From Diphasiastrum complanatum (Eukaryota; Streptophyta; Lycopodiopsida; Lycopodiales; Lycopodiaceae), in the NCBI GenBank assembly GCA_029204225.1, contig CM055101.1, positions 42,184,927 through 42,248,926 on the forward strand: a DNA stretch of 64,000 bases, given 5' to 3'. The position numbers and the translations under genes are program-made. The notes below the pieces were generated by a model. The model had not been told where the DNA came from, did no database searches, and saw only the letters and a program-made list of their open reading frames with translations. This document shows, piece after piece, positions 49,537 through 64,000 of this stretch. Position 1 is the first letter of the stretch; the number at the start of each line of letters is the position of its first letter.

Positions 49537-50502
49537 GCCAAATCCAGGGAATCCGAGCCCAAATAGGCCTTCAGTCCAACAAGAGTCAATGCTTCACGTA
49601 TCAAGGCCTTGTTCTCAAGCGATACTATTGACTGTTGAAAAAAGTCTTCAAGTGCAGGCTTATCATGAACACTTGGATAGACTAAGTAGTCAACCAACCA
49701 TGTCATATTCGCACTACCAATTGAGTGAACACACGGCAATAACACTAGGAGAAGTAGCGCCAGTCTACGAGGATCACTATCAACCAATCTTATCTTGGGA
49801 TCCTCCGATGGATTGTCTCGACTATCCATTTGTCGATGAACAAGGTTATTAGGAATGGCCACCAATAAAGCCTCAAGTTTTACATAAGCGCTTTTCCTGA
49901 AGCAGCTCATCACCAGCAATAAACGTGTTGACAGCTCTCTTCCACAACAAATGCAGGTCGTGGGACCAACACCTATTTAGATGGAGGATACTGTTAGGCA
50001 CATAAGATTCAGTATATTTATAGTCTTGGATACACAGTACTCTAGTGAAACAAGCTATTAGTTATGCCACGTCATACTGGACGTGACCTGAAAGTAACTA
50101 ATATCCTTGTGAGGCCCAGAACACACGAAATGGAGTTTGTACAAGGTTTGGGACCGTATGTGCATGTGTAGAGTATCAATAGCAATTCTATGCTTAGAGG
50201 ATCCATGCATAGAGGTGAATCTATGTATAGGGGAGTTGGGACTTTGCATTACTAAATGCACAGGGGGTTCTAAGCCTTATATAAGGAGGCCAAACTTGCC
50301 CTACTACTCCATCTTATGGTTGATTCATTGCCAAGCTCTCACTCTACTTTCATGCTTCCTATTCCTTGGCTTGAGAGTGAAGCTTCTAGAGATTAATTGC
50401 TTGCTTCTACTTGGTTGGGTGGTTTCTCCATAGTGTGTTTTCCATTGTGTTTGTCTTGTAAGCAGGATCTTGTGGAGCTTTCCCTTACATTGGTATCAGA
50501 GC

Positions 50503-52103
50503 AAGGCTTACGAAGATCGGGAAATTTAAAGTGGTATTGTTTTTCATGGGAATTTTGGTGGAGATCAACTAGTATTCGCATCTAGGTGGTGGAACAAGTG
50601 TGCAAGTTAGTGGATTCTCCCGGTTCCAGTTTGCATGTTGCTAAGATCCATGTCTCTCTTAATTTTTCGTGGTTTATGGTGAATTGTCCTAGAAAGCCAA
50701 TTTGTGTTATTTTTTTTGGAGCTTTTCTTGTGTAGCTCAAATATTGTGTAGATCTGAATTTTCCAGCAAGTGTACTTTCATTATAGGGATCATTAATGAT
50801 GAAATTAATGATGCATGCCAGTTCTTTCCATGATTTATGATTCTAGGCTATGTTTTGGTCAAAATTGCTTGGTTTTTCATGCTTTTTGATACAAAGATAG
50901 TAAGAACCAAAATCCAGCAAGATCAGATCAATTAAATGGCTATAATTTTGTAAATCAGTTTGCATTTGTTAGCGAAAGATCTGCATGTCATGAATTTCCA
51001 CTTTATAGTGAAGAAAAAACCGAAAAAGAGCTAAAAATCATCATTTTTGCTTGTTTTTTTTTTCATGAAGTTGGATAGCAGGTGGCTGTAAAACACCACG
51101 TAGAGCTTGTAAAGAGGTGAACCAAAGTCTTTTTAAGTTTCCCCTTAAGTTAGAGCCAATAATTCCAGGAATTGGGCTTGTAGGAAGTCAAAAAAGTGTA
51201 AAAATGACCATTTTTGGTGATTTTTGGGGGATGGATATCTCCAAATCCATAAAGAGATCATTCTGAAATTTTTTTACATTATGATTAGCATTTCTTTTTA
51301 CCTTTTCAGCAAGCTATCAGACTTTTAAATTGATGGCCGGTGGCTTATGCTTCATGTCCATCAAGTTTGAAGCTATATTGACTTCTACAAACCAAGAAAT
51401 CTTTGTTCTCAGCCCATACTGCTTCATAGTACCCGTATGCATTGCCCCTCTATCAAAAATCCACGATCAGCACAAAAATTGTCAACAAAATGCATCCAAA
51501 AGCTATGAATGCTTCACGAAGTCTAATAGACCATTCAAGACTATTGATAACATCACTTTTGGGCTTGGGGAGGATTTTGCATGATTTTTGATCATATAGC
51601 TTGCTTGAAGTGCACCGTACTATAGATTTTTGGCTGCTCTATTCTCACACGTATGAAGCCTAGGTGACAGGTTGATGTGGCAAGTGTCTTGATCACTAGG
51701 TCTCCCTCTGTTCTGAGCTTTACAACACCTAATTTGGTGTCCAGTAGCCAAAGTTATGGTCGTTTGAAGTTTTGCAATTTTGTAAGTAAAATTGGAAAAA
51801 TTTGAAATTGTTTTGATTGCATGCTAGTCATTTTCCTCATTTGTGGTACTATGCTTGCATGGATTGATTGCATGTTGATTCTGAGAGTGATTCGAACATG
51901 CATGATGGATTCACATTTGTTTTGAGTGGTTATACGCATGTGCTCTGACGGTTAGGACACAAATCAGTAAATTTGGTTGACAATTTCCATAAAACTGAAA
52001 TTTGGCAGTGTTTTTGACAAATTTTCAAATTACGTAAAAAAAATTTAAAAATTCGAAAATTCAAAATTTTCAGTTTTTTTTTTTCAATTTTTTGAATTAT
52101 CTA
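50503..52103 (+). other. Gypsy leader region, no ORF supported
   Basis: AT-rich sequence between the primer site and the first gag-like start (about 52220). It holds no recognised motif. Confidence 0.55.
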
Positions 52104-54079
52104 TGAAATGTACTAAAGATAGTGAATTGATCATATTGGAGTCAATTTATTTGGTCAACTGTACTTCACTAATAGTTAATCAACTATTAACTAAATTTCC
52201 AAGAATAGATAAATTGAGATGGCCGAAGAAGCTGCAAATGCTGCAAATATAGGTGCACCATCCTATATGGTGATTTGCCAGCAATTGAGTACGTCACTCA
52301 ATGATATGAATAATCTGAATAACATGAGAGATCAACAAATGGAAGTTCTTCTAAACCAGGTCAAATTGTTGTCTTCGTCCAATCTCGGTTTTTAACCGGA
52401 GACGTACTCGGGAGAGAAGAAGGAGAAGAAATCAGAAATTGTAGAAGACTGGCTCGTTAATTAGAGCAATTTTTTTTAGCCTGCATGGAGTTCCAGATGA
52501 GAAGAAGATTGAAATCGTCGTGTTGTTCTTACACGACAAAGCATCATCGTGGTGGTGAGATTTATCGGTGAAGCCAACTACTTGGGATGCTTTTGCGAAA
52601 GTCCTTAAAAAAGCTTTCGCAATAGCGGGTGACGTTGACTACTACCAGAAATCTGTGAATTGCAAAATGGGTACTAAGAGCTTGGACTCTTGTATGAGTT
52701 TGCATACAATAGTAGAAAACATTCTGCTATAGGTTACAGTCCTTTTATGCTTATGTATGGTTTTCAACCTAGATTTCTGATTAATGTGGAGACGAAATCT
52801 GTTAAGATCCAGAAGGTTGCTGATTTCCTGCATGATATGCAAGAGATGTTGCAAGTGGCTAAGGATAATATCCGTAGTGCTCTGGATAGAGCTAAACACT
52901 ATACCGATCTTAAGAGATCTCCCAGAGATTTTAAAGTTGATGACTGGGTATATTTTAGGATTCCAAAAGATTTTAAGACATTACGTATAGGGAAGCATTA
53001 TAAACTGTCTACCCATTTTTGTGGACCATTTAGGATTGTACGAAAAATTGGTTCTTTGGCATATGAAGTTGACCTTCAAGAAAAAACTATTGCACACCCA
53101 GTATTTCATGTAAGCCGTTTGAAACTAGGTTTACATGAAGGTGATACAGTTGGATTTGATGAGGATTTATCCCATTTGGAAGATTTATCGCTTAGTGTAC
53201 CTTTGGAACCTGAGAAAGTGCTCAAAACCAGAGATAAACAATTGAGAAATTGTTCTATCTCTGAGTGCTTCATTCGGTGGAAGGTCATATTGAGGATGAT
53301 GATTCGTGGGAGAGAGTTGATAGCATAAAAGAAGGACTTCTCTAAGTTCAACTTCTGAGGACAATAGTAGTTCAAGAGGGGAAGAATGTTATGTCCATGA
53401 CCAGTACATAAGATTCAGTATACTTCGAGTCTTGGATACACGATAGTCCAGTGAAACAAGCTATTAGTTATGCCACATCATACTGGACGTGACCCGAAAG
53501 TAACTAATATCCTTGTGAGGCCCAGAACACACTAAATGGAGTTAGTACAAGGTTTGGAATCGTATGTGCATGTGTAGAGTATCAATAGCAATTTTATGAA
53601 TAGATGATCCATGCATAGAGACTCTATTCTAGTGGAATCTATGTATAGAGGAGTTGGGATCTTGTATTACTAAATGCACATGAGATTCTAAGCCTTATAA
53701 AAGGAGGCCATATTCATTGCCAGGCTCTCACTCTACTTTCATGCTTCCTAATCCTTGGCTTGGGGGTGAAGCTTCTAGAGATTGATTGGGTTTTCTACTT
53801 AGTTGGGTGGTTTCTCCATAGTGTGTTTTCCATTGTGTTTGTCTTGTAAGCAAGACCTTGTGGAGCTTTCCCTTACATGATTGCATGGGTTCATGCACAA
53901 GAATCTACTCTCTATATATTGGGGTAGCAATTCTCCCGTCGACAACTTTGGTTCAGGTTACAAGTTGTTCTCCATGGCTCGAAGGCTAGATCTAGGTTTG
54001 GTTGGGAAGTTTTGCTCCTACATGTCTCCTGTTGTATTTTCCTATCCTCATCTTAGGGGTTTTCCCTAGTGGTCTTTAG

Positions 54080-54084
<5 letters not shown>

Positions 54085-54141
<57 letters not shown>
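54085..54141. repeat. (TA)n microsatellite at duplication junction
   Basis: About 28 TA units separate the two copies of the 2-kb duplication. A shorter run, 56103-56124, ends the second copy. Confidence 0.95.
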
Positions 54142-54144
<3 letters not shown>

Positions 54145-56124
54145 AAATCTACTAAAGATAGTGAATTGACCATATTGGAGTCAATTTCACTCATATTTGG
54201 TCAACTGTACTGCACTAATAGTTAATCAGCTATTAACTAAATTTTCAAAAATAGATAAATTGAGATGGCCAAAGAAGCTGCAAATGTTGCAAATCTAGGT
54301 GCACCATCATATATGGTGATTTGCCAGCAATTGAGTACGTCACTGAATGATATGAATAATCTGAATAACATGAGAGATCAGCAAATGGAGGTTCTTCTGA
54401 ACTAGGTCAAATTGTTGTCTTCAGCCAATCTGGTTTTCAACCGGAGACGTACTCGGGAGAGAAGAAGGAGAAGAAATCGGAAGTTGTAGAAGACTGGCTC
54501 CCTAATTGGAGCAGTTTTTTTTTAGCCTGCATGGAGTTCTAGATGAGAAGAAGATTGAAATCATCGTGCTGTTCTTACACACAAAGCGTCATCGTGGTGG
54601 TGAGATTTATTGGTGAAGCCTAGTACCTGGGATGCTTTTGCGGAAGTCTTTAAAAAATCTTTCGCAATAGCGGGTGACGTTGACTATTACTAGAAATTTG
54701 TGAATTGCAAAATGGGTACTAAGAGCTTGGACTCTTATACGAGTTTGCATACAATAGTATATAGGTTACAGTCCTTTTATGCTTATGTATGGTTTTCAAC
54801 CTAGAATTTCGATTAATGTGGAGACGAAGTCTGTTAAGATCCAGAAGGTTGCTGATTTCCTGCATGATATGCAAGAGATGTTGCAAGTGGCTAAGGATAA
54901 TATCCGTAGTGCTCTGGATAGAGCTAAACACTATACCGATCTTAAGAGATCTCCCAGAGATTTTAAAGTTGATGACTGGGTATAATTTAGAATTCCAAAA
55001 GATTTTAAGACATTACGTATAGGGAATCATTATAAACTGTCTACCCATTTTTGTGGACCATTTAGGATTGTACGAAAAATTGGTTCTTTGGCGTGTGAAG
55101 TTGATTTTCAAGAAAAAACTACTGCACACCCACAGTATTTCATGTAAGCCGTTTGAAACTAAGTTTACATGAAGGTGATACAGTTGGATCTGATGAGGAT
55201 TTATCCCATTTGGAAGATTTATCGCTTAGTGTACCTTTGGAACCTGAGAAAGTGCTCAAAACCAGAGATAAACAATTGGGAAATTGTTCTATCTCTGAGT
55301 GCTTCATTCGGTGGAAAGGTCATATTAAGATGATGATTCGTGGGAGAGAGTTGATTGCATAAAGAAGGACTTCTCTAAGTTCAACTTTTGAGGACATGAG
55401 TAGTTCAAGGTTGGAAGAATGTTATGTCCAAGGATTCAGTATACTCTGAGTCTTGGATGCACGGTACTCCAGTGAAACAAGCTATTAGTTATGCCACATC
55501 ATACTGGACGTGACCCGAAAGTAACTAATATTCTTGTGAGGCCAAAACATACTAAATGGAGTTAGTACAAGGTCTGAAACCGTATGTGCATGTGTAGAGT
55601 ATCAATAGCAATTCTATGAATAGATGATCCATGCATAGAGACTCTATTCTAGTGGAATCTATGTATAGAGGAGTTGGGATCTTGCATTACTAAATGCACA
55701 TGAGATTCTAAGCCTTATAAAAGGAGGCCATATTCATTGCCATGCTCTCATTCTACTTTCATGCTTCCTAATCCTTGGCTTGGGGGTGAAGCTTCTAGAG
55801 ATTGATTGGTTTTTCTACTTGGTTGGGTGGTTTCTCCATAGTGTGTTTTCCATTGTGTTTGTCTTGAGCAGGATCTTCTGGAGCTTTCCCTTACATGATT
55901 GCATGGGTTCATGCACAAGAATCTACTCTATATATTGGGGTAGGGATTCTCTTGTCGACAACTTTGGTTCAGGTTACAAGTTGTTCTCCATGGCTCGGGG
56001 GCTAGATCCAGGTTTGATCTAGGTTTTGTTGGGAGGTTTTGCTCCTACATGTCTCCTGTTGTGTTTTCCTATCCTCATCTTAGGGGTTTTCTCTAGTGGT
56101 CTTTATATATATATATATATATAT

Positions 56125-57215
<1,091 letters not shown>

Positions 57216-57690
57216 CCTCTAGAGTATGTTTTTTAGAGAGATCGTGCATCTACAAGCATTCGGACATGTACACTCTTTTGAGCTAATCGAATTCGTTCTA
57301 GTACATATTATGCATCGTCATGTCGTGTTGCTTGCATAATTCTTAGTTTCGTCTAAGTCAACGTTTGTAGATAAACAATTCGTTTATTAAATTGTTTTAT
57401 GACTGATAATGTATGCTAATTGTAGTGCTCTTTATCTAATTTTTTTTACATGTTTTCGCATTGAATGCTTTTATGTGTGTCTACAGAATTGATTGTTTCG
57501 ATCCTTGTGACATTGAAACTTGGACAAATAGAGCTACCATAGAATTATCAAAAATAGCTCGTATCCGATAGACATAACTCATGCACCGAGGAGTCATCTG
57601 TCATCCGATTTCCAACATGGTATCAGAGCATACATTATCAAAACATTTCTTATTCTGATTTTGAATAAGCATTCACTAAAATGTTTAGAA

Positions 57691-58513
57691 TGTTGGATTA
57701 TTCTCCCATAATCCTATAGGTAATCTATATCCATTCATTTATCCAGTTATGCAGTTTTATTTGTGTTTCTACGCAATGTGTAGAAATACATGGGAATCGC
57801 TTAACAAGTGGCTTCGAAGGCTGGTTCCGTCTGTTATAAATATTACGACTTACCCAATTTGGTTAGCAAGTGAATTTCCAGGAAGTCCTCACTAGATGGA
57901 TGACAACACATTGTGGCTAAGCTCTAATTGCGACCTATGACCCCCCTCCTAATTGGATAAGCGTAAACGACATTCCTCATTAGTATAATTAGCTAATCAT
58001 TATAAGATATTCATACGAAGTGATAGAGATTTTATGACAGAGTTTTTACTTTGGATATTGCTAGCAGCGCTTACTGCTTATCAACGGAAGTGCATTAGAT
58101 AGAGTTATCAGTTACTCATAGATAGTTTAGAGTACGCAGCTTTATCCACTATTGTTTTGTACTCGCATCATCTGATTTGTATGTGCTACTTACTGAATCA
58201 ATCATACCTTCTTATTGCATTCAATATTATGTCAGAATGTATGCAAGCTTTTCTGAAGTTGGTTATATCTGTTAAATCGCTTATTGATTAGTCTATATAT
58301 GTCAATCACGCTCTGTAATTGTTTGTCTATGACATCACTTTAATACTAATGATTTCAAAGTGACTAAAAGAATGAACGTGACAATTGTCGTGATAGCTTT
58401 GTTCGTTTCTTATAGGCCTAGTCATACATTAGAAGGACTATTCCGCAGAGCCCAATAGTTCGTTGTTATACTTCGATTTCATTACTATCACGTCCTCTTT
58501 TCTTCTTCCAACA
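57691..58513 (+). repeat. Copia LTR nested beside another LTR's primer site
   Basis: TGTTGGATTATTC...TTCTTCCAACA, 823 bp, then TGGTATCAGAGC (58514-58525). Another ...TTCCAACA/TGGTATCAGAGC junction lies at 57613/57614, so one LTR sits just inside another element. The start matches the LTR at 36618-37569. Confidence 0.65.
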
Positions 58514-58525
58514 TGGTATCAGAGC

Positions 58526-59008
58526 TATATCTAGTATCAGAGCAACTTTGCTCATAATTTTTATCAAATTTCAGTATCATAGTAATTGATTTCCAATTAT
58601 AGTGTTGCATGATATTAGTTCATTTTTAAATCATCAATTTATCAACAGATTGCACATATCCACTTGTGAGTAGATTCTTCTTTGCATGAAATGGCCCATC
58701 CCTCCTCCAAAGGTGACTTGTTGGTACCTCCTAGCTTCATCGACCTATGAAGATGTTGGGCGAAAATGTAACATGTTGGCGGAGGTTGCCAAGATTCGCT
58801 ACTTGTTGGTGGATGGCAATAGGCGCAGGCGCGTGCCCGAAAATCTGAGTTGTGGGTTGAGATGGGAAGTGGAAGGGGAAGCACCTTAGGATCTTGCTTA
58901 AAAGAGACACATAAAGGAATAATAGTGGAGCCAAACCACCCATCCATGTATAAGTTACCTATCAATCTCCAATAGCATTACTCCGAAGCCACATGATAGG
59001 ATACTGAT

Positions 59009-59010
<2 letters not shown>
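58526..59010 (+). other. Copia leader or gag remnant
   Basis: It follows the primer site. A start-like ATGGCCCATCCCTCCTCCAA at 58690 is not followed by a convincing gag frame. Confidence 0.35.

Positions 59011-59068
<58 letters not shown>
59011..59068. repeat. (GA)29 microsatellite
   Basis: Pure AG repeat. Confidence 0.97.
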
Positions 59069-59069
<1 letters not shown>

Positions 59070-59182
59070 TGGCAATCAATCACACAGTAGAGAATGGTAG
59101 TAGGGCGAGTATCTACAGGAGAGTATGACCCCTGTATTGCTTGTGCTTGTGCCCATGCAAGCCTATTGCATTCTTATACATA

Positions 59183-59580
59183 CCTAAGAAGCATCAGAAC
59201 GTCGTTCTGGACCTTCATGGTTTTGGAATTGTCGTTTCGAAATTGGTGAGTTCCTAACCACGGAACCATGCTTCCGAAACCACCTGAAAGTGCACAAAAG
59301 CCCTCTTTTGGAAGCCCACTTTCCTTTTCTCCTTTCCTGCGATGTTAGAACTGCCAATGTTGGTGCGTGAGGTTGCAAACTGCTGCATTTACGATCTGGC
59401 ACTGTTGCATGTTACTGGTGTGTGAGAGATCTGCCTACAACAAGCAGTAGAATTGCTTAAAAAAAAATGTTTTTTAATTGTTCCGCAAAAAAAAATTCAA
59501 AAAATGGAAATCATTCCGGAACCATCGTTCTGTTCGCGTTCCGGAACCATGATGGTTCCGGAACTACGATGCTTCTTAGG
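59183..59580. mobile_element. MITE with CCTAAGAAGCATC terminal inverted repeats
   Basis: The left end CCTAAGAAGCATC and the complement of the right end are identical for 13 bases, and similarity continues with GGTTCCGGAACC-type palindromes. It is 398 bp and non-coding. Flanking CATAC on both sides is close to, but not exactly at, the borders, so the target repeat is uncertain. A hAT-like origin is inferred. Confidence 0.7.
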
Positions 59581-61315
<1,735 letters not shown>

Positions 61316-61848
61316 CTTTGAGGCACAATTGACAGAACCTTAAAACAATTTCAACATCCTCTTTCTCGTCATTTCTAGGCGAGCACAAAATTTTCAGTGA
61401 CATTGCCAATTACCTGACAACACGTATCAGTTTTGTGCTCTTGATTCAAAAGGACGCTTTCTGTTCCTACTTCAAATTTGGGAACTCTGAAGCATATTTG
61501 AAGGGATGCTATTATTCTTTCTCACTGTTTATTTCTACAAAAACTGAACAAACTAAAGTGCAAGTGCAGATCCGAGGGAAGAATTTGATCGGAACTCATT
61601 TGGTTGCTCTGTTTTAGATGTTAAAACTTTGATTTGCAATATCTTTCACCCAGTTGTTGGTTTAAAAAATCTTTTGAAAATTGCTTTCATGCTGTACTTC
61701 TTTGAGGCAGTAGGATATCATATTCTTGTTTGTGTTCACACAAAGTGCTTATGTATTTTAAGTTGTTTAGTGGTGCCAACAGTTGCATGAGCAAGAGACA
61801 GTTGGTTGTTGATGGCAATCACTCGTGCATGCAAAGTCAAATCCTTAA
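61316..61848 (+). other. GGPPS 3' flank
   Basis: It probably includes the 3' UTR. No clear AATAAA signal, and no other feature was seen. Confidence 0.5.
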
Positions 61849-62580
61849 TTAATCCATCCATTAAAATTATCCAGCTACTTATCAAAACTATCCATCTACA
61901 AAATATATCCATCCTTATCGAACATTTATTAATCTTATCAAATAATCAACCAAACTCACATACCTCATTAGCCTCCTTAGCTTTGAACCTTTCCTTTCCT
62001 TTTCACCTTGGCTTGGATTGTTCTCCCTTTTCCCAATTGTTCTTGTTTCAAGTGAATCCTCCTCTCAATCCACCTATTAAATTCATGAAGCAATCAATTA
62101 GTTTTCTTAGTCAACATTATCATATTTCTAAAGTTTATCTTTAATTTTCTTCAATCTTATATCCCCAATTATTTATCCATCTATGTAAACCTTAATATTC
62201 TATCCTTTTACTTACGAAAAGCATCTATCAAAATATTTATTCACCAAATTATAAAAACCATCCATTTATCAAATCATCAAACAATCAATCCTTTTCTAGA
62301 ATCTATCCATCTACCAAATCCTTCTTCATCTATCAAAACTATCCATTCAATATATTGTCAAAACCATCCATCCAGCTCCACCATCAATCTCATTCACAAA
62401 CAATCAATTTCTTTATTGAATCTATCCATCCTTTTACAATCAATATACCAAATTCTTTATTTATCCATCTAAGAAACAATCTATTATCATCAATGCATCC
62501 ATCAAACAATCTAATATATCCTAACTCAATATATTAAACATGATATTCATCAAATCCATTTATGAAATCCTAAATTGATA
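61849..62580. repeat. G-poor degenerate ATCCATC repeat region
   Basis: ATCCATC, ATCTATC and ATCCATT words recur dozens of times with irregular spacing and A/T-rich fillers. The plus strand is strikingly poor in G. No ORF is credible. Confidence 0.75.
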
Positions 62581-62608
62581 TGTTTATCAAATGCATCTCA
62601 TCAACTAA

Positions 62609-62737
<129 letters not shown>

Positions 62738-62955
62738 GAATGGTACTCGACGCTATTTTACGCTACTTGGAATCATAGGCTTTGTAAGATATATGATACC
62801 CCACCCCAAAAAAGAAAAAAAGAAAAAAAAAGGTTTTGGTTTTGGAGGGAAATGTTTAAACCTCCATTTTGCATTTATGGATACTTTAACGGTCATGATC
62901 GACTTTGCTTCATCCTACGACTACTATTGAAGGCTTCTTCTACAGATGATATCAC

Positions 62956-63087
62956 CTATAAAGGTGGCACGTCTCCTCTTCCCCTCCCACGCTCTCTCTC
63001 TTTTCTCCTTCTCCTCATGGCAGTAGAGCTCTGGATTTGCAGCGCCCATCCTCCTACAATCAGAGTGTGATTCACACTAACAATGGT
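62956..63087 (+). promoter_or_regulatory. Candidate promoter and first exon of a gene to the right
   Basis: CTATAAAGG (62956-62964) is a good TATA box. About 20-60 bases later comes a pyrimidine-rich leader (CTCTCTCTCTTTTCTCCTTC-like). A short frame MAVELWICSAHPPTIRV begins at the ATG at 63017. The stretch ends AACAATG|GTAAGT, a consensus donor at 63088. This is the layout of a plant 5' UTR exon. No downstream exon is visible before the window ends. Confidence 0.35.
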
Positions 63088-64000
63088 AAGTGCTTTTTTT
63101 GCCTATCTTTTTTTGCTTTGGGATTGCTTTAAGGTAATACATAATAGTGCATTATACACACATTTGATAGGCGTTGTAGCGCTGCCTACTGCATCGTGAT
63201 TCTAGCATGATATGTGGTGGTTTGATTACATAAAGCATTAGCAATTAATCATTGTCCATCGCTGCTCATAATGGAAGAATTGTGGATACACTACATTTGT
63301 CCACAGATATGTTGGCAATCCATCGCTGGCCAAATGCCATTACACTTTGTGTTTGCATACCACTCTATGTAGTGCGGCCTACTGCATCGCGATTCTAGCA
63401 ATACATATGGTTTTTTGCTTTCTTAAAGCACTAGTAATTGATCATTGTCCATCACTGCTTAGAATGTAAGAAATGTGGATACACTACATTTGTTCACAGA
63501 TTTGTTGACAAGCAATCGCTGGCCAAAAGCCATTCCACCTTTTGTTTGCACACCACTCTATTATGCATAAACTTTGCTTCAATTCTTATATCATCATGCA
63601 TTTTTGAGCGCATGCTTTGAAGCAAACCGCTGCCTTCACATCATTAGATTCATATATCATTTTGCATAAGATTCGATTTATTGAATCAATGCGATGGAAT
63701 GCTTCATCGTTGTCCAACGATGTGACACCATTGCCTTTGCTCATATTTTGTCCAGCGATGAGCCTCATATTGTTTCTTAAAGGAATGAAAGCTTGTAAGA
63801 GCATTCAAAAAGTGTATATGCTTTGACAACACTACCATCTATGTCTTTTCACAGTATAGCAGCGAAGTAGCACATATATTAGGCTCATACCAGTGGTTCC
63901 CGGTATACAGCAAGAGAAGGTATGCATATAGCTTTGGTTTCATAAACTATGCAAGAAGCTATAATGTAGCACACCATTGCAAAAACTTTAAGAATGAGTT
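63088..64000. other. Possible intron or intergenic, no exon seen
   Basis: It contains the 193-bp duplication listed next and only short chance ORFs on both strands. Confidence 0.4.
63184..63565. repeat. 193-bp tandem duplication
   Basis: GCCTACTGCATCG starts both units (63184 and 63377). Shared blocks include ATTCTAGCA, ATCATTGTCCATC, GTGGATACACTACATTTGT and ATCGCTGGCCAAA in the same order. Identity is roughly 80-85% by eye. Confidence 0.85.

Larger units (their letters stand above)
44564..49970 (+). mobile_element. Gag-like multi-knuckle element, host of inverted-LTR insertion
   Basis: Coding-like sequence runs 44564-45888 and sequence of the same element continues at 49542-49970, beyond the insertion. 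Three Cys/His clusters are seen: CTYCFGDHPSTRC and CYGCRGIHRRAEC (both C-x2-C-x3-H-x4-C) and CAQCRVTHPC. The far part carries DYPFVDEQGY. The related fragment at 34420-35590 places it with gypsy-type gag-protease sequence. It is a broken fossil; the family is inferred. Confidence 0.55.
49992..56124 (+). mobile_element. Ty3/gypsy element with tandem 2-kb duplication
   Basis: LTRs lie at 49992-50489, 53387-53876 and 55420-55895. The primer site TGGTATCAGAGC is at 50491-50502. The leader without clear ORF is 50503-52103. Two consecutive copies of gag/integrase/chromodomain-side sequence plus LTR plus about 200 bp of flank follow (52104-54084 and 54142-56102), each ending in a (TA)n run. Integrase tail motifs include [10 protein letters not shown] and [13 protein letters not shown]; the chromodomain side ends ECFIRWK. 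A purine tract AGAGGGGAAGAA precedes the second LTR. Both copies are broken. Confidence 0.78.

Overview
This is nuclear DNA from a land plant with a large, gene-poor, repeat-rich genome. The plant origin rests on a spliced organelle-type RecA gene, an intronless plant-type geranylgeranyl diphosphate synthase (GGPPS), Ty1/copia and Ty3/gypsy LTR elements whose primer sites mostly match tRNA-Met, and many very long (GA/CT)n tracts. A 16-kb intron packed with nested retroelements suggests a gymnosperm or fern-scale genome, but the sequence does not let me name the species.

Layout. 813-18415 (minus): mitochondrial-type RecA gene; four secure exons and one tentative first exon are seen, and the 3' third lies beyond the left edge. 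Its third visible intron (1435-17659, 16,225 bp) holds an old gypsy element carrying two small MITE-like insertions, a younger gypsy element (5431-9875), further gypsy debris and a young copia element (11382-16666) with a perfect 5-bp target duplication. 19020-26100: decayed gypsy copies. 26615-26884 (minus): possible first coding exon of a gene with a presequence-like N terminus. 27211-28480: GA-rich tract, foldback and inverted-repeat elements, poly(A) runs. 30561-36400: a 200-bp CT tract and pieces of several gypsy elements in both orientations. 36618-43370 (minus): a copia element carrying a tiny TRIM-like insertion. 43395-49970: a gag-like element with several zinc knuckles, interrupted at 45889-49536 by an unusual insertion whose two LTRs point in opposite directions. 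49992-56124: a gypsy element with a 2-kb tandem duplication. 56600-59010: copia LTRs. 59183-59580: MITE. 60152-61315 (plus): GGPPS. 61850-64000: G-poor ATCCATC-rich DNA, a CT tract, a possible promoter with first exon, and a 193-bp tandem duplication.

The host genes are unrelated in function: RecA would serve organelle DNA recombination and repair, and GGPPS would make the C20 precursor of chlorophyll, carotenoids, gibberellins and diterpenes. Everything else is mostly transposable-element sediment. The most unusual item is the inverted-LTR insertion at 45889-49536: it has a 5-bp target duplication, outward-facing U3 ends, and a 45-bp piece of LTR that starts close to the predicted transcription start joined to one LTR. 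This looks like an integrated product of abnormal reverse transcription rather than a standard LTR element.
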